A stretch of DNA of 64,000 bases, from contig NZ_JACAOS010000001.1 of NCBI RefSeq assembly GCF_013386165.1, positions 581,034 to 645,033 of the forward strand, given 5' to 3'. The notes under the pieces are model-generated. The model was given only the letters and a program-made list of their open reading frames with translations. It was not told where the DNA came from and did no database searches. The DNA is from Pseudomonas gingeri (GTDB taxonomy: Bacteria; Pseudomonadota; Gammaproteobacteria; Pseudomonadales; Pseudomonadaceae). The position numbers were made by a program, and so were the translations under genes. Positions 19,080 through 29,476 of the stretch are shown here, one piece after another (within the stretch, counting starts at the first letter, position 1; every line of letters begins with the position of its first letter).

Positions 19080-19874
19080 GTGGGTTTCGTACGACTTGCC
19101 GAAGGTGAACTGCATTACCAACTGGAGGGGCCAGCCGATGCGCCGGTGCTGGTGCTGTCCAACTCGCTGGGGACTGATCTGGGCATGTGGGACACCCAGA
19201 TGCCAGCGTTTACCGAGCACTTTCGGGTATTGCGTTACGACACCCGTGGCCATGGCCGTTCGCTGGTAACGCCGGGGCCTTACAGCATCGAGCAACTGGG
19301 GCAGGATGTCTTGGCATTGCTCGATGCATTGCATATCGAGCGGGCGCATTTCTGCGGCCTGTCCATGGGCGGTCTGATCGGCCAGTGGCTGGGGATCAAC
19401 GCCGGCCATCGCCTGCATCGGCTGGTTGTCTGCAACACCGCGGCGAAGATCGGCGATGCGGCCGGCTGGAATCCACGGATCGAAGCCGTATCGACGGGTG
19501 GCCAGGCGGCGATGCTGGCCCTGCGCGATGGGGCGGTTTCACGCTGGTTCACCCCTGAATTCGCCGAGGCGCATGGGGATCGGGTCAAGCCGATCACCGA
19601 GATGCTCGCCGCCACCTCGCCCGAGGGCTATGCGGCCAACTGCTGCGCAGTGCGCGATGCGGATTTTCGCGATCAACTGGCGCAGATCCAGCGGCCGTTG
19701 CTGGTGATTTCCGGTACCGAGGACGGGGTGACGCCGCCCTCAGGTGGGATCTTTATCCAGCAGCACGTCGAGGGCGCCGAATACGCCGAGTTCCATGCCG
19801 CGCACTTGTCCAACGTGCAGGCCGGCGATGGGTTCAGCCAGCGGGTGCTGGACTTTCTGTCTGCCAGGGTGTGA
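19080..19874 (+). CDS. pcaD: 3-oxoadipate enol-lactonase
   Basis: 264-residue alpha/beta hydrolase that opens 3-oxoadipate enol-lactone. The nucleophile elbow is GLSMGG (near residue 95), the oxyanion region is LSNSLGTDLGMWD, and the acid and histidine are in SGTEDGVTPPS and AAHLSN. I chose GTG at 19080 because GGGG ends six bases upstream; it gives the usual N-terminus (GFVRLAEGELHYQLEGP) and family length (about 263). ATG at 19074 is only one base from the same SD. pcaB and pcaC, usually on either side, are absent. Confidence 0.92.
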   Translation: MGFVRLAEGELHYQLEGPADAPVLVLSNSLGTDLGMWDTQMPAFTEHFRVLRYDTRGHGRSLVTPGPYSIEQLGQDVLALLDALHIERAHFCGLSMGGLIGQWLGINAGHRLHRLVVCNTAAKIGDAAGWNPRIEAVSTGGQAAMLALRDGAVSRWFTPEFAEAHGDRVKPITEMLAATSPEGYAANCCAVRDADFRDQLAQIQRPLLVISGTEDGVTPPSGGIFIQQHVEGAEYAEFHAAHLSNVQAGDGFSQRVLDFLSARV

Positions 19875-20003
19875 AACATTGCGAGTGAAACCCATCTCTT
19901 TTAGATGAAACTTTCGCGATAGCCTGAACACACCCCCGGTGTTGTGCTCTGATGATCGCCATGGCCCTTCTGCCATGGCCTTGATCCGGACCTGCCCAAT
20001 CCC

Positions 20004-20903
20004 ATGAAGTCGTTTGTTGCACTGCTGTCAGCGCTCGTGATCGCCACGAGCCTGGCCGCTTGCATCGGTCCGCCGATGCCCCTGACCCCGCAAACCGAGC
20101 AAGCCCTGGGCTCGCAGCCGCCGATTCGCTTTTTGCTGACCTTCGATGACGGTCCCAGCGCCTCGAGTTTCTGGAACCCGACGGCATCGGTGCTCGATGA
20201 CCTGGCCCACAACCCCATTCAACCGGGAATCAAGGCGATATTTTTCGTCCAGACCCGTGCGCCCAGGGCCGGCAACAGCGACATCGGCCGTGCGCTGATG
20301 CGCCGCGAGCACGCCGAAGGCCATATCCTCGGTTTTCATACCGCGACCCCTTGGCACACCAATCACCGCTCCCTGAACCCAGAGGAACTCGAGCAGTCGC
20401 TCAACGATGGCAGTGCGGACATTGCGGCAGTCACCGGCGCGCCGCCGACGATCCTGCGCCCGCCCTTCTGGAACTATGACAAGCGCACCTTCGCCGCCTA
20501 CCAGAGGCATGGCCTGCACGTGTTGTTGACGGACTTGAGCGCCAATGACGGCAAGGTCTGGGGGATCACCGCCAGCCCACAACGGCGGGCCAATCTGCTC
20601 AAGCACCTGGCCGAAGTCCGCGAGCAGATCGCCCAGGGTGAAATGCCGGTGGTCGATGGGGTGATTCCGGTGGTGGTGACCTTCCACGACCTCAATCGCT
20701 ACACCGCCCGGCATATGCAGGAATACCTGCAGATCCTGATGGACTGTGCACGGGACACCGGGGTGCGGACCGCCGAGCAACCCTTCTATACGGATCGCTC
20801 GGCGTTATTGCGGGCCATCATGGCGCGCACGGTGCATGACAGCTCCGTGCCCGTGCACCTGCCCGGGTTGTGGAACTGGTGGTGGGACAGCGATTCGCAC
20901 TAG
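20004..20903 (+). CDS. Polysaccharide deacetylase-family lipoprotein
   Basis: 299-residue NodB-type deacetylase with a lipoprotein signal (lipobox LAAC, Cys20). The NodB motif 1 TFDDGPS holds the catalytic aspartates. The metal histidines are probably in ILGFHTATPWHTNH, motif 3 is LRPPFWNYD, and a late VTFHDLN supplies the general-acid histidine. It would remove acetyl groups from a cell-wall or exopolysaccharide sugar in the periplasm, but the substrate is unknown. The gene ends 12 bases from the end of the convergent porin gene and has no obvious link to the pca pathway. Confidence 0.82.
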   Translation: MKSFVALLSALVIATSLAACIGPPMPLTPQTEQALGSQPPIRFLLTFDDGPSASSFWNPTASVLDDLAHNPIQPGIKAIFFVQTRAPRAGNSDIGRALMRREHAEGHILGFHTATPWHTNHRSLNPEELEQSLNDGSADIAAVTGAPPTILRPPFWNYDKRTFAAYQRHGLHVLLTDLSANDGKVWGITASPQRRANLLKHLAEVREQIAQGEMPVVDGVIPVVVTFHDLNRYTARHMQEYLQILMDCARDTGVRTAEQPFYTDRSALLRAIMARTVHDSSVPVHLPGLWNWWWDSDSH

Positions 20904-20915
20904 ACCGATGGCGAC

Positions 20916-22178
20916 CTACAGCAACGAAATCGGATAGCTGATGATCAAGCGGTTTTCGTCGAATTCGTTGCTGTTGAAGTTCTTGCGCAGGCTGGAGTTG
21001 CGCCAGCGCAGGCTGAGGTCGCGCAAAGTTCCGCTCTGGATGGTGTAGCCCAGTTCGGACTCCCGTCCCCATTCCTTGCCGTTGCTGAGGGTCGCGGTGT
21101 GCACGTTGTCCCCGCTGATATAGCGGTTCATCAAGGTCAGCCCCGGTATGCCGAGCGCGGCGAAGTTGTAGTCATGGCGTAACTGCCAGGACTTCTCCCG
21201 GGCATTGTCGTAACTGTTGTTGTAGCTGTCGTTGGCCAGGGTGCCGCCGCTGGTGCCGTTGACGCGCATCCAGGCGCTGTCGCCGGTGAGTTTCTGCAAC
21301 CCGAGATAGAAGGTGTTGCCGCCGTATCGCGCCGAGAACATCCCGGACCAGGTCTTGTTCTGCAGTTCGCCGGCCCGGGCGCTGCCATCGTCCTTGCCAT
21401 AGAAGAAACCGAGGTTGGCGCCCAGGGTCCAGTCACCCAGCGCTTGGCTGTGCTGCAGATTGAGGTACTGCTGGCTGTAGATGTCCTTGAGCTGGGCATT
21501 CCACACCCCGATCAGGGTGCGCTGGTCGTTGAAAGTGTATTCGCCGCCCTGGAAGTTGAAGCGCTCGGAGGTGATGCCCGGCTTACCGTTCATGGACATG
21601 GCGGTCATGCTTGAGTCGTTACGTGGGCTGTTGTCCTGGAACTGGCCGCCGTAAAGGGTCAGGCCATCGATTTCCTTCGAGGTGATCTGACCGCCGCGGA
21701 AGGTTTGCGGCAGCGAACGACCATCGTCCGAGCGCAGGATCGGCAGGATCGGCATCCACTCGCCGACTTTCAATTGCGTCCTGGAAATCTTCGCCTTGAA
21801 GGCCACGTCCAGGCGCCCGAAGTTGCTGGCCGGGCGTCCGTTGCCGTCCAGCGGCAGCAACTGTGTACCGCCAGTGCCTTTGCCGCCGTCGAGCTTTTGC
21901 GAGAAGGTTCCGAGTACATCGACACCGAATCCCACGGTGCCCTGGGTGAAGCCGGAGCGGGCATCGAGGATAAAGCTCTGGGTCCATTCCTCGGCCTTTC
22001 CCTGAGGGTAGGCCGGGCTGGTGAAGTTGCGGCCGATGTAGAAGTTGCGCAGGTTCAGGTTGGCCTGGGCGTCCTCCACAAAACCATGATCTTCGGCCAT
22101 GGCCGGCAGGGTCGCGCCGGTCATGGCGATGGCCAGCAGGGCGTGGGTGGACAGGTTGCTCGTGTTCAGTGGCTTCAT
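20916..22178 (-). CDS. OprD-family outer-membrane porin, probably PcaR-controlled
   Basis: 420-residue beta-barrel porin with a signal peptide cut after ATLPAMA (about residue 28). OprD-family markers include FVEDAQANLNLRNFYIGR at the mature N-terminus, EWTQSFIL, and the C-terminal DENRLIISYPISLL. Family members pass aromatic or other carboxylates. Its long leader (22179-22440) contains a near-perfect PcaR box, two AANAANAA motifs and a nine-codon upstream ORF. Together with its place beside pca, this makes uptake of a protocatechuate/benzoate-type acid or of 3-oxoadipate a reasonable inference. Confidence 0.87.
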   Translation of the reverse strand: MKPLNTSNLSTHALLAIAMTGATLPAMAEDHGFVEDAQANLNLRNFYIGRNFTSPAYPQGKAEEWTQSFILDARSGFTQGTVGFGVDVLGTFSQKLDGGKGTGGTQLLPLDGNGRPASNFGRLDVAFKAKISRTQLKVGEWMPILPILRSDDGRSLPQTFRGGQITSKEIDGLTLYGGQFQDNSPRNDSSMTAMSMNGKPGITSERFNFQGGEYTFNDQRTLIGVWNAQLKDIYSQQYLNLQHSQALGDWTLGANLGFFYGKDDGSARAGELQNKTWSGMFSARYGGNTFYLGLQKLTGDSAWMRVNGTSGGTLANDSYNNSYDNAREKSWQLRHDYNFAALGIPGLTLMNRYISGDNVHTATLSNGKEWGRESELGYTIQSGTLRDLSLRWRNSSLRKNFNSNEFDENRLIISYPISLL

Positions 22179-22272
22179 GGATCGGTTTCTCTAATTGTTA
22201 GGGATGAGGCAGGACGCAGCCGCAACCGGTGGTTGCAGACAGGACGTTCGAACGGGGAGAGGGCGAGTGTGG

Positions 22273-22302
22273 TCAGCCGGTGAGGGCGAGGTATCGAGAC
22301 AT
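22273..22302 (-). CDS. Nine-codon upstream ORF in the porin leader
   Basis: The minus strand reads ATG...TGA for MSRYLALTG, preceded by ACAACAAGG (a Shine-Dalgarno fused to an A-rich Hfq/Crc motif). It starts about 125 bases before the porin ATG. A role in translational control of the porin mRNA is inferred. Confidence 0.4.
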   Translation of the reverse strand: MSRYLALTG

Positions 22303-22314
22303 GGCGGGTTAACC

Positions 22315-22334
22315 TTGTTGTTATGGTTATTGTT
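22315..22334 (-). promoter_or_regulatory. Two Hfq/Crc-type A-rich motifs in the porin leader
   Basis: The minus strand reads AACAATAA (22334-22327) and AACAACAA (22322-22315), both exact AANAANAA matches. The second leads into the AAGG ribosome binding site of the upstream ORF. Confidence 0.55.
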
Positions 22335-22404
22335 ATGGCTATGGGTCAGTGCAGGAATGGTGCTTTGGATTAACCAGGTAGTTCAATTGAGGCTTGGCGG
22401 TTCT

Positions 22405-22419
22405 GGGCGATTATCGAAC
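22405..22419 (-). promoter_or_regulatory. PcaR-type box upstream of the porin
   Basis: The minus strand reads GTTCGATAATCGCCC, 14 of 15 identical to the PcaR site before pcaR. It lies 227 bases before the porin start, and its inner GATAAT could itself be a -10 element. Confidence 0.65.
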
Positions 22420-22435
22420 GGAACAGTTCAGGCAT

Positions 22436-22462
22436 AAAAAAACCCGCCAATGGCGGGTTTTT
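22436..22462. terminator. Terminator after emhC
   Basis: AAAAACCCGCCA, A, TGGCGGGTTTTT: a strong stem flanked by A and T runs, 18 bases after the stop of the leftward emhC. Confidence 0.9.
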
Positions 22463-22479
22463 GTGTCGCGTGAAAGGCT

Positions 22480-23931
22480 TCAGCCCTTCGGTGGTGTCTC
22501 GTCGATCGGGTTGGCCTGACCGGTCTTCTCATACCAGCCACCGCCGAGGGCCTTGTACAGGTTGACCTCGCTGGTGAGCTGCGACAGGCGATCACTGATC
22601 AGCGCTTGTTGGGCGCTGAACAACGAGCGCTGGGCATCGAGGAAGGTCAGGTTGCTGTCGACACCAATGCGGTAGCGACGCTCGGCCAGGCGGTAGTAAT
22701 CCTGGTTGGCGGCGACCAGATCACGCTGGGCCTGCAATTGCTGGTTGAAGGTCTGGCGTGCGGCCAGGCCATCGGAGACTTCCTGGAAGCCAGTCTGAAT
22801 GGCTTTCTCGTAGTTGGCGACGCTGATGTCTTTCTGGATTTTCGAGTAATCCAGGCTGGCTTTCAGGCTACCGGAGTTGAAGATCGGAATGTTGATGCTC
22901 GGTGCGAACGACCAGGTCCCCGAACCGCCCTTGAACAGACCGCCCATGTCCGGGCTCAGGGTCCCGGCATTGGCGGTCAGGCTGATGCTCGGGAAGAACG
23001 CCGCACGGGCGGCGCCGATATTGGCGTTGGCCGCCAGCAACTGGTGCTCGGCGCCGAGAATGTCCGGACGCCGTTGCAGCAGGTCGGATGGCAGGCCGGC
23101 CGGCATGTCGCTGAGCAGCTTGGCCGACAGCGGCTGGGCTGCCGGCAGGTTGGCCGGTATACCGCTACCGAGCAACAGGGTCAGGCTGTTCTGGTCCTGG
23201 GCAACCTGGCGGGTGAATTGCGCCAGGCTGCTGCGGGCACCTTCAACCGAGGTCCGCGACTGGCTCACATCCAGGGCGGAAGCCACACCGACTTCGTTGC
23301 TACGCGAGGTCAGCTTGTAGCTTTCCTCGTAGGCCGCCAGGGTGTCCTGGGTCAGCTTGAGCAGTTCCTTGTCGGCCTGCCAGGTCAGGTAGGCGTTGGC
23401 CACGCTGGCCACCAGGCTGATCTGGGTGGTACGGCGGGCTTCTTCGCTGGCGAAGTAGGTCTGCAGCGCCTGCTCGCTCAAGCTACGGACACGGCCGAAC
23501 AGGTCCAGCTCGTAGGAGCTGACCCCGAGGGTCGCCGAGTACTGGCTGTTGATTGTTTCCCGGCCGGTGCTGGAGACATTGGCTGGAACGCGTTGCCGAC
23601 TGCCACTGCCATTGGCCGTGACCGCCGGGAACAGGTCCGCGCGCTGGATCTGGTACTGGGCGCGGTAGGCGTCGATGTTCAGCGCCGCGACCCGCAGGTC
23701 GCGGTTGTTTTCCAGGGCGACCTGGATCAGCTGTTGCAGCGCCGGGTCGCTGAAGAACTGGCGCCAGCCTTGTTCGGCGGCGGCGACATTCGCCGCCTGG
23801 GCCGGCGAGTAGGCCGGTCCTTGCGGGTATTGCGCCGCTACCGGCGCTTCGGGGCGCTGGTAGTCGGGGATCAACGAGCAACCGCTGAGCACGAAGGCCG
23901 CGACCGCTACACTGAGAAGGGACTTGCTCAT
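22480..23931 (-). CDS. emhC: RND efflux outer-membrane channel EmhC (TtgC/OprM type)
   Basis: 483-residue outer-membrane factor and lipoprotein ([16 protein letters not shown], lipobox cysteine at 18). The two OEP repeats contain [11 protein letters not shown] and [32 protein letters not shown], typical of the NodT group. It forms the exit duct of the tripartite pump encoded with emhB and emhA. Its start overlaps the emhB stop by four bases. The name follows P. fluorescens emhABC; ttgC is the P. putida equivalent. Confidence 0.92.
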   Translation of the reverse strand: MSKSLLSVAVAAFVLSGCSLIPDYQRPEAPVAAQYPQGPAYSPAQAANVAAAEQGWRQFFSDPALQQLIQVALENNRDLRVAALNIDAYRAQYQIQRADLFPAVTANGSGSRQRVPANVSSTGRETINSQYSATLGVSSYELDLFGRVRSLSEQALQTYFASEEARRTTQISLVASVANAYLTWQADKELLKLTQDTLAAYEESYKLTSRSNEVGVASALDVSQSRTSVEGARSSLAQFTRQVAQDQNSLTLLLGSGIPANLPAAQPLSAKLLSDMPAGLPSDLLQRRPDILGAEHQLLAANANIGAARAAFFPSISLTANAGTLSPDMGGLFKGGSGTWSFAPSINIPIFNSGSLKASLDYSKIQKDISVANYEKAIQTGFQEVSDGLAARQTFNQQLQAQRDLVAANQDYYRLAERRYRIGVDSNLTFLDAQRSLFSAQQALISDRLSQLTSEVNLYKALGGGWYEKTGQANPIDETPPKG

Positions 23932-26900
23932 TGGCCAGCCTCGTTGCTTGGAGTTTCAGTAGTGTCTGACTTCTTGTGCTTTTTCTCGCCGCCGATGGAC
24001 GACACCGACACGAAGAACAACGGAACCCAGAAGATCGCCAGAATCGTCGCGGTGATCATACCGCCAATCACGCCGGTACCGATGGCGTGCTGGCTACCTG
24101 AACCGGCACCGGTGGAAATCGCCAGCGGCACCACGCCGAGGATGAACGCCAGGGACGTCATGATGATCGGGCGCAGACGCATGCGGCAAGCCTCGATGGC
24201 GGCATCGGCCAGAGTGCGGCCCTGCTCATGCAGCTCCTTGGCGAACTCGACGATCAGGATGGCGTTTTTCGCCGCCAGGCCGATGGTCGTCAACAGGCCC
24301 ACCTGGAAGTACACGTCGTTGGACAGTCCGCGGAAGGTCGTCGCCAGCAGCGCACCGATAATACCCAGCGGTACTACCAGGACCACGGCGATTGGAATCG
24401 ACCAGCTTTCATACAGCGCCGCCAGACAGAGGAAGACCATCAGCAGCGACAGGGCGAACAGCGCCGGCGCCTGGGAGCCGGACTGTTTCTCCTCGTACGA
24501 CAGGCCGACCCAGGAAATCCCGACACCCGCCGGCAGTTTCTTGGCAAGGGCTTCGACTTCGGCCAAGGCTTGACCGGTACTGTAGCCAGGCGCCGGAGCA
24601 CCGAGCACTTCCACGGCGGAAACGCCGTTGAAACGCGACAGTTTCGGCGAACCGTAGACCCACTCGCCCTTGGCGAACGCGGAGAACGGCACCATCACCC
24701 CGGTGCTGTTGCGCACGTACCATTTCTGCAGGTCTTCAGGGCTCATCCGTGAACTCGGCTTGCCCTGCACAAACACCTTCTTCACCCGACCACGGTCGAT
24801 GAAGTCGTTGACATAACTGGCACCCAGCGCAATCGACAAACTGTTGTTGATGTCCGCGATGGACAGGCCCAACGCGCTGGCACGTTCGTCATCGATGCTC
24901 AACTGGTACTGCGGTTCATCGTTCAGGCCGTTTGGACGCACCTGGGCTAGCACCTTGCTTTGTGCTGCCATGCCAAGGAACTGGTTGCGCGCGGCCATCA
25001 GCTTCTCGTGGCCGATACCGGCCTGGTCTTGCAGATAGACGTCGAAACCGATGGCGTTACCCAACTCCAGTACGGCCGGTGGGGCGAAGGCAAACACCAT
25101 CGCGTCGCGGAAGGAGAAGAAGTGCTGTTGTGCGCGGGCGGCGAGGCCGAACACGCTGTTCTGGCTGGTGCGCTGGTCCCACGGCTTGAGCATGATAAAG
25201 CCCAGGCCCGAGCTCTGACCGTTACCGGCGAAGTTGAAGCCGCTGACGGTAAACACCGAAGACACGGTGTCGCTTTCCTTGGTCAACAGATACTCACGCA
25301 TCTCATCGAGGACCACCTGTGTCCGCTCGGCGCTGGAGCCGGAGGGCGTCTGCACCTGGGCGAACAATACGCCCTGGTCTTCTTCCGGCAGGAACGAGGT
25401 TGGAATGCGCATGAACAACCAGATCATGCCGGCAAAGATGATCACGTAGACCAGCAGGTACGGCGCCTTGTGGCGCAGGATGCTGCCGACGGTGCGTTCA
25501 TAGCCGCGCACGCTGCGGTCGAAGTTGCGGTTGAACCAGCCAAAGAAGCCGCGCTTGTTCTCGCCGTGGTCGCCCTTGGCAATCGGCTTGAGCATGGTGG
25601 CGCACAGGGCCGGGGTAAAGATCAGGGCGACCATTACCGAGAGGGCCATGGCCGACACGATGGTGATCGAGAACTGTTTGTAGATCACCCCGGTGGAGCC
25701 GGCGAAGAACGCCATCGGTAGCAATACCGCCGAGAGCACGAGGGCGATACCCACCAGTGCGCCCTGGATCTGCCCCATGGATTTCTTGGTGGCTTCCTTG
25801 GGCGACAAACCTTCCTCGCTCATCACCCGTTCGACGTTTTCCACCACGACGATGGCATCGTCCACCAGCAAGCCGATGGCCAGTACCATACCGAACATGG
25901 TCAGGGTGTTGATGCTGAAACCGGCGGCCGCGAGGATCCCGAAGGTCCCCAGCAATACCACCGGTACAGTCATGGTGGTGATGATGGTGGCGCGGAAGTT
26001 CTGCAGGAACAGGAACATCACCAGGAACACCAGCACGATCGCCTCGACCAGGGTTTCAACCACGCCCTTGATCGATGCGCTCACCACCGGGGTGGTGTCG
26101 TACGGGTAAACCACCTGCATGCCGGCCGGGAAGAACGGCTCCAGCCTGGCGATGGTCTCGCGCAAGGCCTTGGCCGTGTCCAGGGCGTTGGCGCCGGCAG
26201 CGAGTTTCACTGCCAGGCCGGACGCCGGCTTACCGTTGTACTGGGCGTTGACGCTGTAGTTTTCACCGCCAAGGGCGACGTCGGCGACATCTCCCAGACG
26301 TACTTGCGAGCCGTCCTGGTTGACCTTGAGCAGGATCGCCTTGAACTGTTCGGCGGTTTGCAGGCGGGTCTTGCCGATGATGGTGGCGTTCAGCTGTTGA
26401 CCCGGCATGGCCGGCAAACCACCCAATTGCCCGGAGGCGACCTGGACGTTCTGCGCGGTGATGGCGTCTTTCACGTCCACCGGGGTCAGCTTGAAGTTGT
26501 TCAGCTTGGCCGGGTCGAGCCAGATACGCATCGCATACTGGGCACCGAAGACCTGGAAGTCACCGACACCGGCGGTCCGCGAAATCGGGTCCTGCATGTT
26601 GGAAACGATGTAGTTCGCCAGGTCGTCGCGGTTCATGCTGCCGTCTGTGGAGACGACACCAATGACCATCAGGAAGTTCTTCACCGACTTGGTCACGCGA
26701 ATACCCTGTTGCTGCACTTCTTGCGGCAGCAGCGGGGTCGCCAGGTTCAGTTTGTTCTGTACCTGGACCTGAGCGGTATCGGGGCTGGTGCCCTGATTGA
26801 AGGTGGCGGTAATGGTCATGCTGCCGTCGGAGTTACTCGACGACTCGATATAACGCAGGTTGTCGATACCGTTGAGCTGCTGCTCGATCACCTGGACCAC

Positions 26901-27080
26901 GGTGTCCTGCACGGTCTGCGCCGAAGCGCCCGGGTAGGTCACGGCAATCGCGATGGCCGGCGGTGCAATGGCCGGGTACTGGTTGATCGGCAACTTGAGG
27001 ATCGATAGAGCCCCGACCAACATGATCACCAGGGCGATAACCCAGGCGAAGATGGGACGGTCGATAAAAAATTTCGACAT
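23928..27080 (-). CDS. emhB: RND efflux inner-membrane transporter EmhB (TtgB/MexB type)
   Basis: 1050-residue HAE1-family proton-drug antiporter. The protein starts [20 protein letters not shown], has 12 membrane helices and two large periplasmic loops, and carries the charged helix 4 segment [18 protein letters not shown] with the aspartate pair of the proton relay. The family signature [18 protein letters not shown] lies in the pore domain. The length is as expected (1049-1050). It is the middle gene of emhABC, three bases after emhA and overlapping emhC. Confidence 0.95.
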   Translation of the reverse strand: MSKFFIDRPIFAWVIALVIMLVGALSILKLPINQYPAIAPPAIAIAVTYPGASAQTVQDTVVQVIEQQLNGIDNLRYIESSSNSDGSMTITATFNQGTSPDTAQVQVQNKLNLATPLLPQEVQQQGIRVTKSVKNFLMVIGVVSTDGSMNRDDLANYIVSNMQDPISRTAGVGDFQVFGAQYAMRIWLDPAKLNNFKLTPVDVKDAITAQNVQVASGQLGGLPAMPGQQLNATIIGKTRLQTAEQFKAILLKVNQDGSQVRLGDVADVALGGENYSVNAQYNGKPASGLAVKLAAGANALDTAKALRETIARLEPFFPAGMQVVYPYDTTPVVSASIKGVVETLVEAIVLVFLVMFLFLQNFRATIITTMTVPVVLLGTFGILAAAGFSINTLTMFGMVLAIGLLVDDAIVVVENVERVMSEEGLSPKEATKKSMGQIQGALVGIALVLSAVLLPMAFFAGSTGVIYKQFSITIVSAMALSVMVALIFTPALCATMLKPIAKGDHGENKRGFFGWFNRNFDRSVRGYERTVGSILRHKAPYLLVYVIIFAGMIWLFMRIPTSFLPEEDQGVLFAQVQTPSGSSAERTQVVLDEMREYLLTKESDTVSSVFTVSGFNFAGNGQSSGLGFIMLKPWDQRTSQNSVFGLAARAQQHFFSFRDAMVFAFAPPAVLELGNAIGFDVYLQDQAGIGHEKLMAARNQFLGMAAQSKVLAQVRPNGLNDEPQYQLSIDDERASALGLSIADINNSLSIALGASYVNDFIDRGRVKKVFVQGKPSSRMSPEDLQKWYVRNSTGVMVPFSAFAKGEWVYGSPKLSRFNGVSAVEVLGAPAPGYSTGQALAEVEALAKKLPAGVGISWVGLSYEEKQSGSQAPALFALSLLMVFLCLAALYESWSIPIAVVLVVPLGIIGALLATTFRGLSNDVYFQVGLLTTIGLAAKNAILIVEFAKELHEQGRTLADAAIEACRMRLRPIIMTSLAFILGVVPLAISTGAGSGSQHAIGTGVIGGMITATILAIFWVPLFFVSVSSIGGEKKHKKSDTTETPSNEAGQ

Positions 27081-27083
27081 GGT

Positions 27084-28244
27084 TTACTCCCCTTTGCTGC
27101 CTGCGGCTTTAACTGTTGCCGGGGCAGGGGCCGGGTTGGCTGCCTTCACGTTAGTGGCTTCGGTGGCCTTGACTTCAACGCCAGGACGCACGAACTGGAG
27201 ACCTTCGGTGATCACGCGATCGCCGGCTTTCAGGCCGTCTTCGATCAGCCATTGGCTGCCGACGGTACGGCTGGCCTTGAGCTGACGCAGTTCGACCTTG
27301 TTGTCCGGGCCGACGACCAGCGCGGTCGGGGTGCCTTTCAGATCGCGGGTCACACCTTGCTGCGGGGCAAGAATTGCGGCGCTGTTCACACCGGCCTGCA
27401 ACTGTGCATGCACGAACATGCCGGGCAGCAAGGTGTGATCCGGGTTCGGGAACACCGCGCGCAGGGTCACGGAGCCGGTGGTTTCGTCCACAGTGACTTC
27501 CGAGAACTCCAGCTTGCCGTCCTGCTTGTACTGGCTGCCGTCTTCCAGGGTCAGCTTGACCGAGGCGGCATTGTCACCGGCTTTCTGCAGTCGACCGCTT
27601 TCCAGCTCGCTGCGCAGTTGCAGCAGCTCGGCGGTGGACTGCGTCACGTCGACATAGATCGGGTCGAGTTGCGAGATCGTTGCCATGGCATCGGTCTGGC
27701 CGCTGCTGACCAGTGCGCCTTCGGTGACCGAGGAACGACCGATACGGCCGGACAACGGTGCGTAGACCTTGGTGTAGCGCACGTTGATCTGGGCGCTTTG
27801 CAGGGCGGCTTCCGATTGCAGACGGTTGGCGACGGCGGTGTCGTAGTCCTGGCGGCTGACGGCTTGCTCATTCACCAATTGCTTGTAGCGATCGGCAATC
27901 GATTTGGTCGATTGCAGGTTCGCCTCGGCGCTTTTCAAGGTCGCGTCATAGACCGACGAGTCGATCTGATACAGCTGCTGGCCGGCTTTGACATCGCCGC
28001 CTTCCTTGAACAGACGCTTGAGAATGATGCCATTGACCTGGGGACGGACTTCCGCGATGCGGTACGCCGTGGTTCGACCGGGCAGCTCGGAGGTCAGGGT
28101 AAAGGCCTGGGTTTGCAGGGTAACGACACCGACCTGAGGCGCGGGAGGCGGTGGCGGGGCAGCCTTTTCCTCTTTACATCCGCTGAGCAGCGATGCCAGG
28201 GCGACGGCGGTGACCAGAGCGGTAACAGCTGGCTTGAGTTGCAT
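27084..28244 (-). CDS. emhA: RND efflux periplasmic adaptor EmhA (TtgA/MexA type)
   Basis: 386-residue membrane-fusion lipoprotein (lipobox LLSGC, then KEEKAAPPPPPAPQ). The adaptor domains follow in order: beta-barrel and lipoyl part with GRTTAYRIAEVRPQVNGIIL, alpha hairpin near 95-160, and the second lipoyl half with APLSGRIGRSSVTEGALV. I chose the ATG at 28244, which has GAGGA upstream and gives a standard lipoprotein signal; the longer frame to 28280 breaks it. First gene of the operon controlled by EmhR. Confidence 0.93.
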   Translation of the reverse strand: MQLKPAVTALVTAVALASLLSGCKEEKAAPPPPPAPQVGVVTLQTQAFTLTSELPGRTTAYRIAEVRPQVNGIILKRLFKEGGDVKAGQQLYQIDSSVYDATLKSAEANLQSTKSIADRYKQLVNEQAVSRQDYDTAVANRLQSEAALQSAQINVRYTKVYAPLSGRIGRSSVTEGALVSSGQTDAMATISQLDPIYVDVTQSTAELLQLRSELESGRLQKAGDNAASVKLTLEDGSQYKQDGKLEFSEVTVDETTGSVTLRAVFPNPDHTLLPGMFVHAQLQAGVNSAAILAPQQGVTRDLKGTPTALVVGPDNKVELRQLKASRTVGSQWLIEDGLKAGDRVITEGLQFVRPGVEVKATEATNVKAANPAPAPATVKAAGSKGE

Positions 28245-28332
28245 GAAGATCCTCGGGTCAGGCGCGCACGATGCGCACAAGAGAAGTGGAAGGGTCAGAA
28301 AGGTGATCCGGGTGGATAAATAGGTTGCTAAT

Positions 28333-28366
28333 GAATATACTTACATTCATGGTTGTTTGTAAATAC
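28333..28366. promoter_or_regulatory. EmhR/TtgR operator between emhA and emhR
   Basis: The minus strand contains GTATTTACAAACAACCATG followed by AATGTAAGTATATTC, very close to the P. putida TtgR operator I recall. It covers the divergent promoters, so both emhABC and emhR are probably repressed from it. Confidence 0.8.
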
Positions 28367-28498
28367 TTGCGCTTTGCGCAGAAATAGTTACAAAGCATGT
28401 AATTTAGCCCGGGAAAAGGCACAAGAATCGCCTCCCGCCATTAAGTTCCGATTACGCCCGGCGTTTGTTCGCGCCACCCTGATTGAGGTTTTACTGCC

Positions 28499-29131
28499 AT
28501 GGTCCGTCGCACCAAAGAGGAAGCTCAGGAGACCCGGAGACAGATACTCGAAGCTGCCGAAAAGGCCTTCTATGAGCGTGGTGTGGCGCGCACGACCCTG
28601 GCCGATATCGCGAGCCTGGCGGGCGTGACCCGGGGTGCCATCTATTGGCATTTCAGCAACAAGGCCGAGTTGGTCCAGGCGATGCTCGACAGCCTCCAGG
28701 AACCGCTGGATGCGTTGGCCCGGGCGAGCGAGAGCGAAGAGGAGCTCGATCCGCTGGGCTGTATGCGCACGTTGCTGATTCAGGTGCTTCGTCAGGTTGC
28801 GCTGGACCCCCAGACCCGGCGAATCAACGAAATTCTGTTTCATAAGTGCGAGTTCACCGATGAAATGTGTGACCTGCGCCGTCAGCGCCAGGCCGCCAGT
28901 GTGGACTGCAATCTGAAGATCGGCTTGACCCTGCGCAACGCCGTTGCCCGCGGACAATTGCCGGAACAGCTCGACCCGGTCCGTGCTGCCGTTGCCATAC
29001 ACGCCTACATCCATGGGATTATTGCTCAATGGCTGTTGGTCTCCGACAGCTTTGAACTGCAGACGGAAGCGGAGCGTCTGGTTGATACCGGGTTGGACAT
29101 GCTGCGCCTGAGCCCCAATCTGCGCAATTAA
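28499..29131 (+). CDS. emhR: TetR-family repressor of emhABC (TtgR type)
   Basis: 210-residue TetR regulator with [20 protein letters not shown] and the HTH segment [20 protein letters not shown]. The rest is the TtgR/AcrR ligand domain with [12 protein letters not shown] and [16 protein letters not shown]. It lifts repression when drugs, flavonoids or solvents bind. Divergent from emhA, with the operator between them. Confidence 0.93.
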   Translation: MVRRTKEEAQETRRQILEAAEKAFYERGVARTTLADIASLAGVTRGAIYWHFSNKAELVQAMLDSLQEPLDALARASESEEELDPLGCMRTLLIQVLRQVALDPQTRRINEILFHKCEFTDEMCDLRRQRQAASVDCNLKIGLTLRNAVARGQLPEQLDPVRAAVAIHAYIHGIIAQWLLVSDSFELQTEAERLVDTGLDMLRLSPNLRN

Positions 29132-29476
29132 GTCAAAATGCGTATTTGATTCTAGTTGTATCCAAGCTGGACGTGAGCGAAGTTGGCGCGTCGTATCGAC
29201 GGGCATCAGCAGGTCATTATCTACCCGACCGCTCTATCTTGGTAGTTAGTCAGCTACGTATTTTGTAGTGAAAGTGTTTCGAGTCTGTGAATGAATGTGC
29301 CGATTTTTTGCACAAGGTATTGAGCTGGCGCCCAAGGGCATTGCGATGGTTTTCCTCGACGGGCTGGCGGTGGCCTGGGGGAGGGTGTCAGACAGCGGCA
29401 ACGCTCGGTGTTTTTCCTCGCAGGCGCTGCCGTGACCCGGTGTTGACCATCGCCATTGTTCAGTGACGGCTATGAC
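29132..29476. other. Intergenic region downstream of emhR
   Basis: 345 bases without an open frame that I can support and without a clear hairpin terminator. The AT-rich first part may hold the emhR transcript end. Confidence 0.3.

Noticed and set aside
22606..24573. A 655-codon open frame on the plus strand
   Set aside because: Antisense to emhC and emhB, which are unmistakable.
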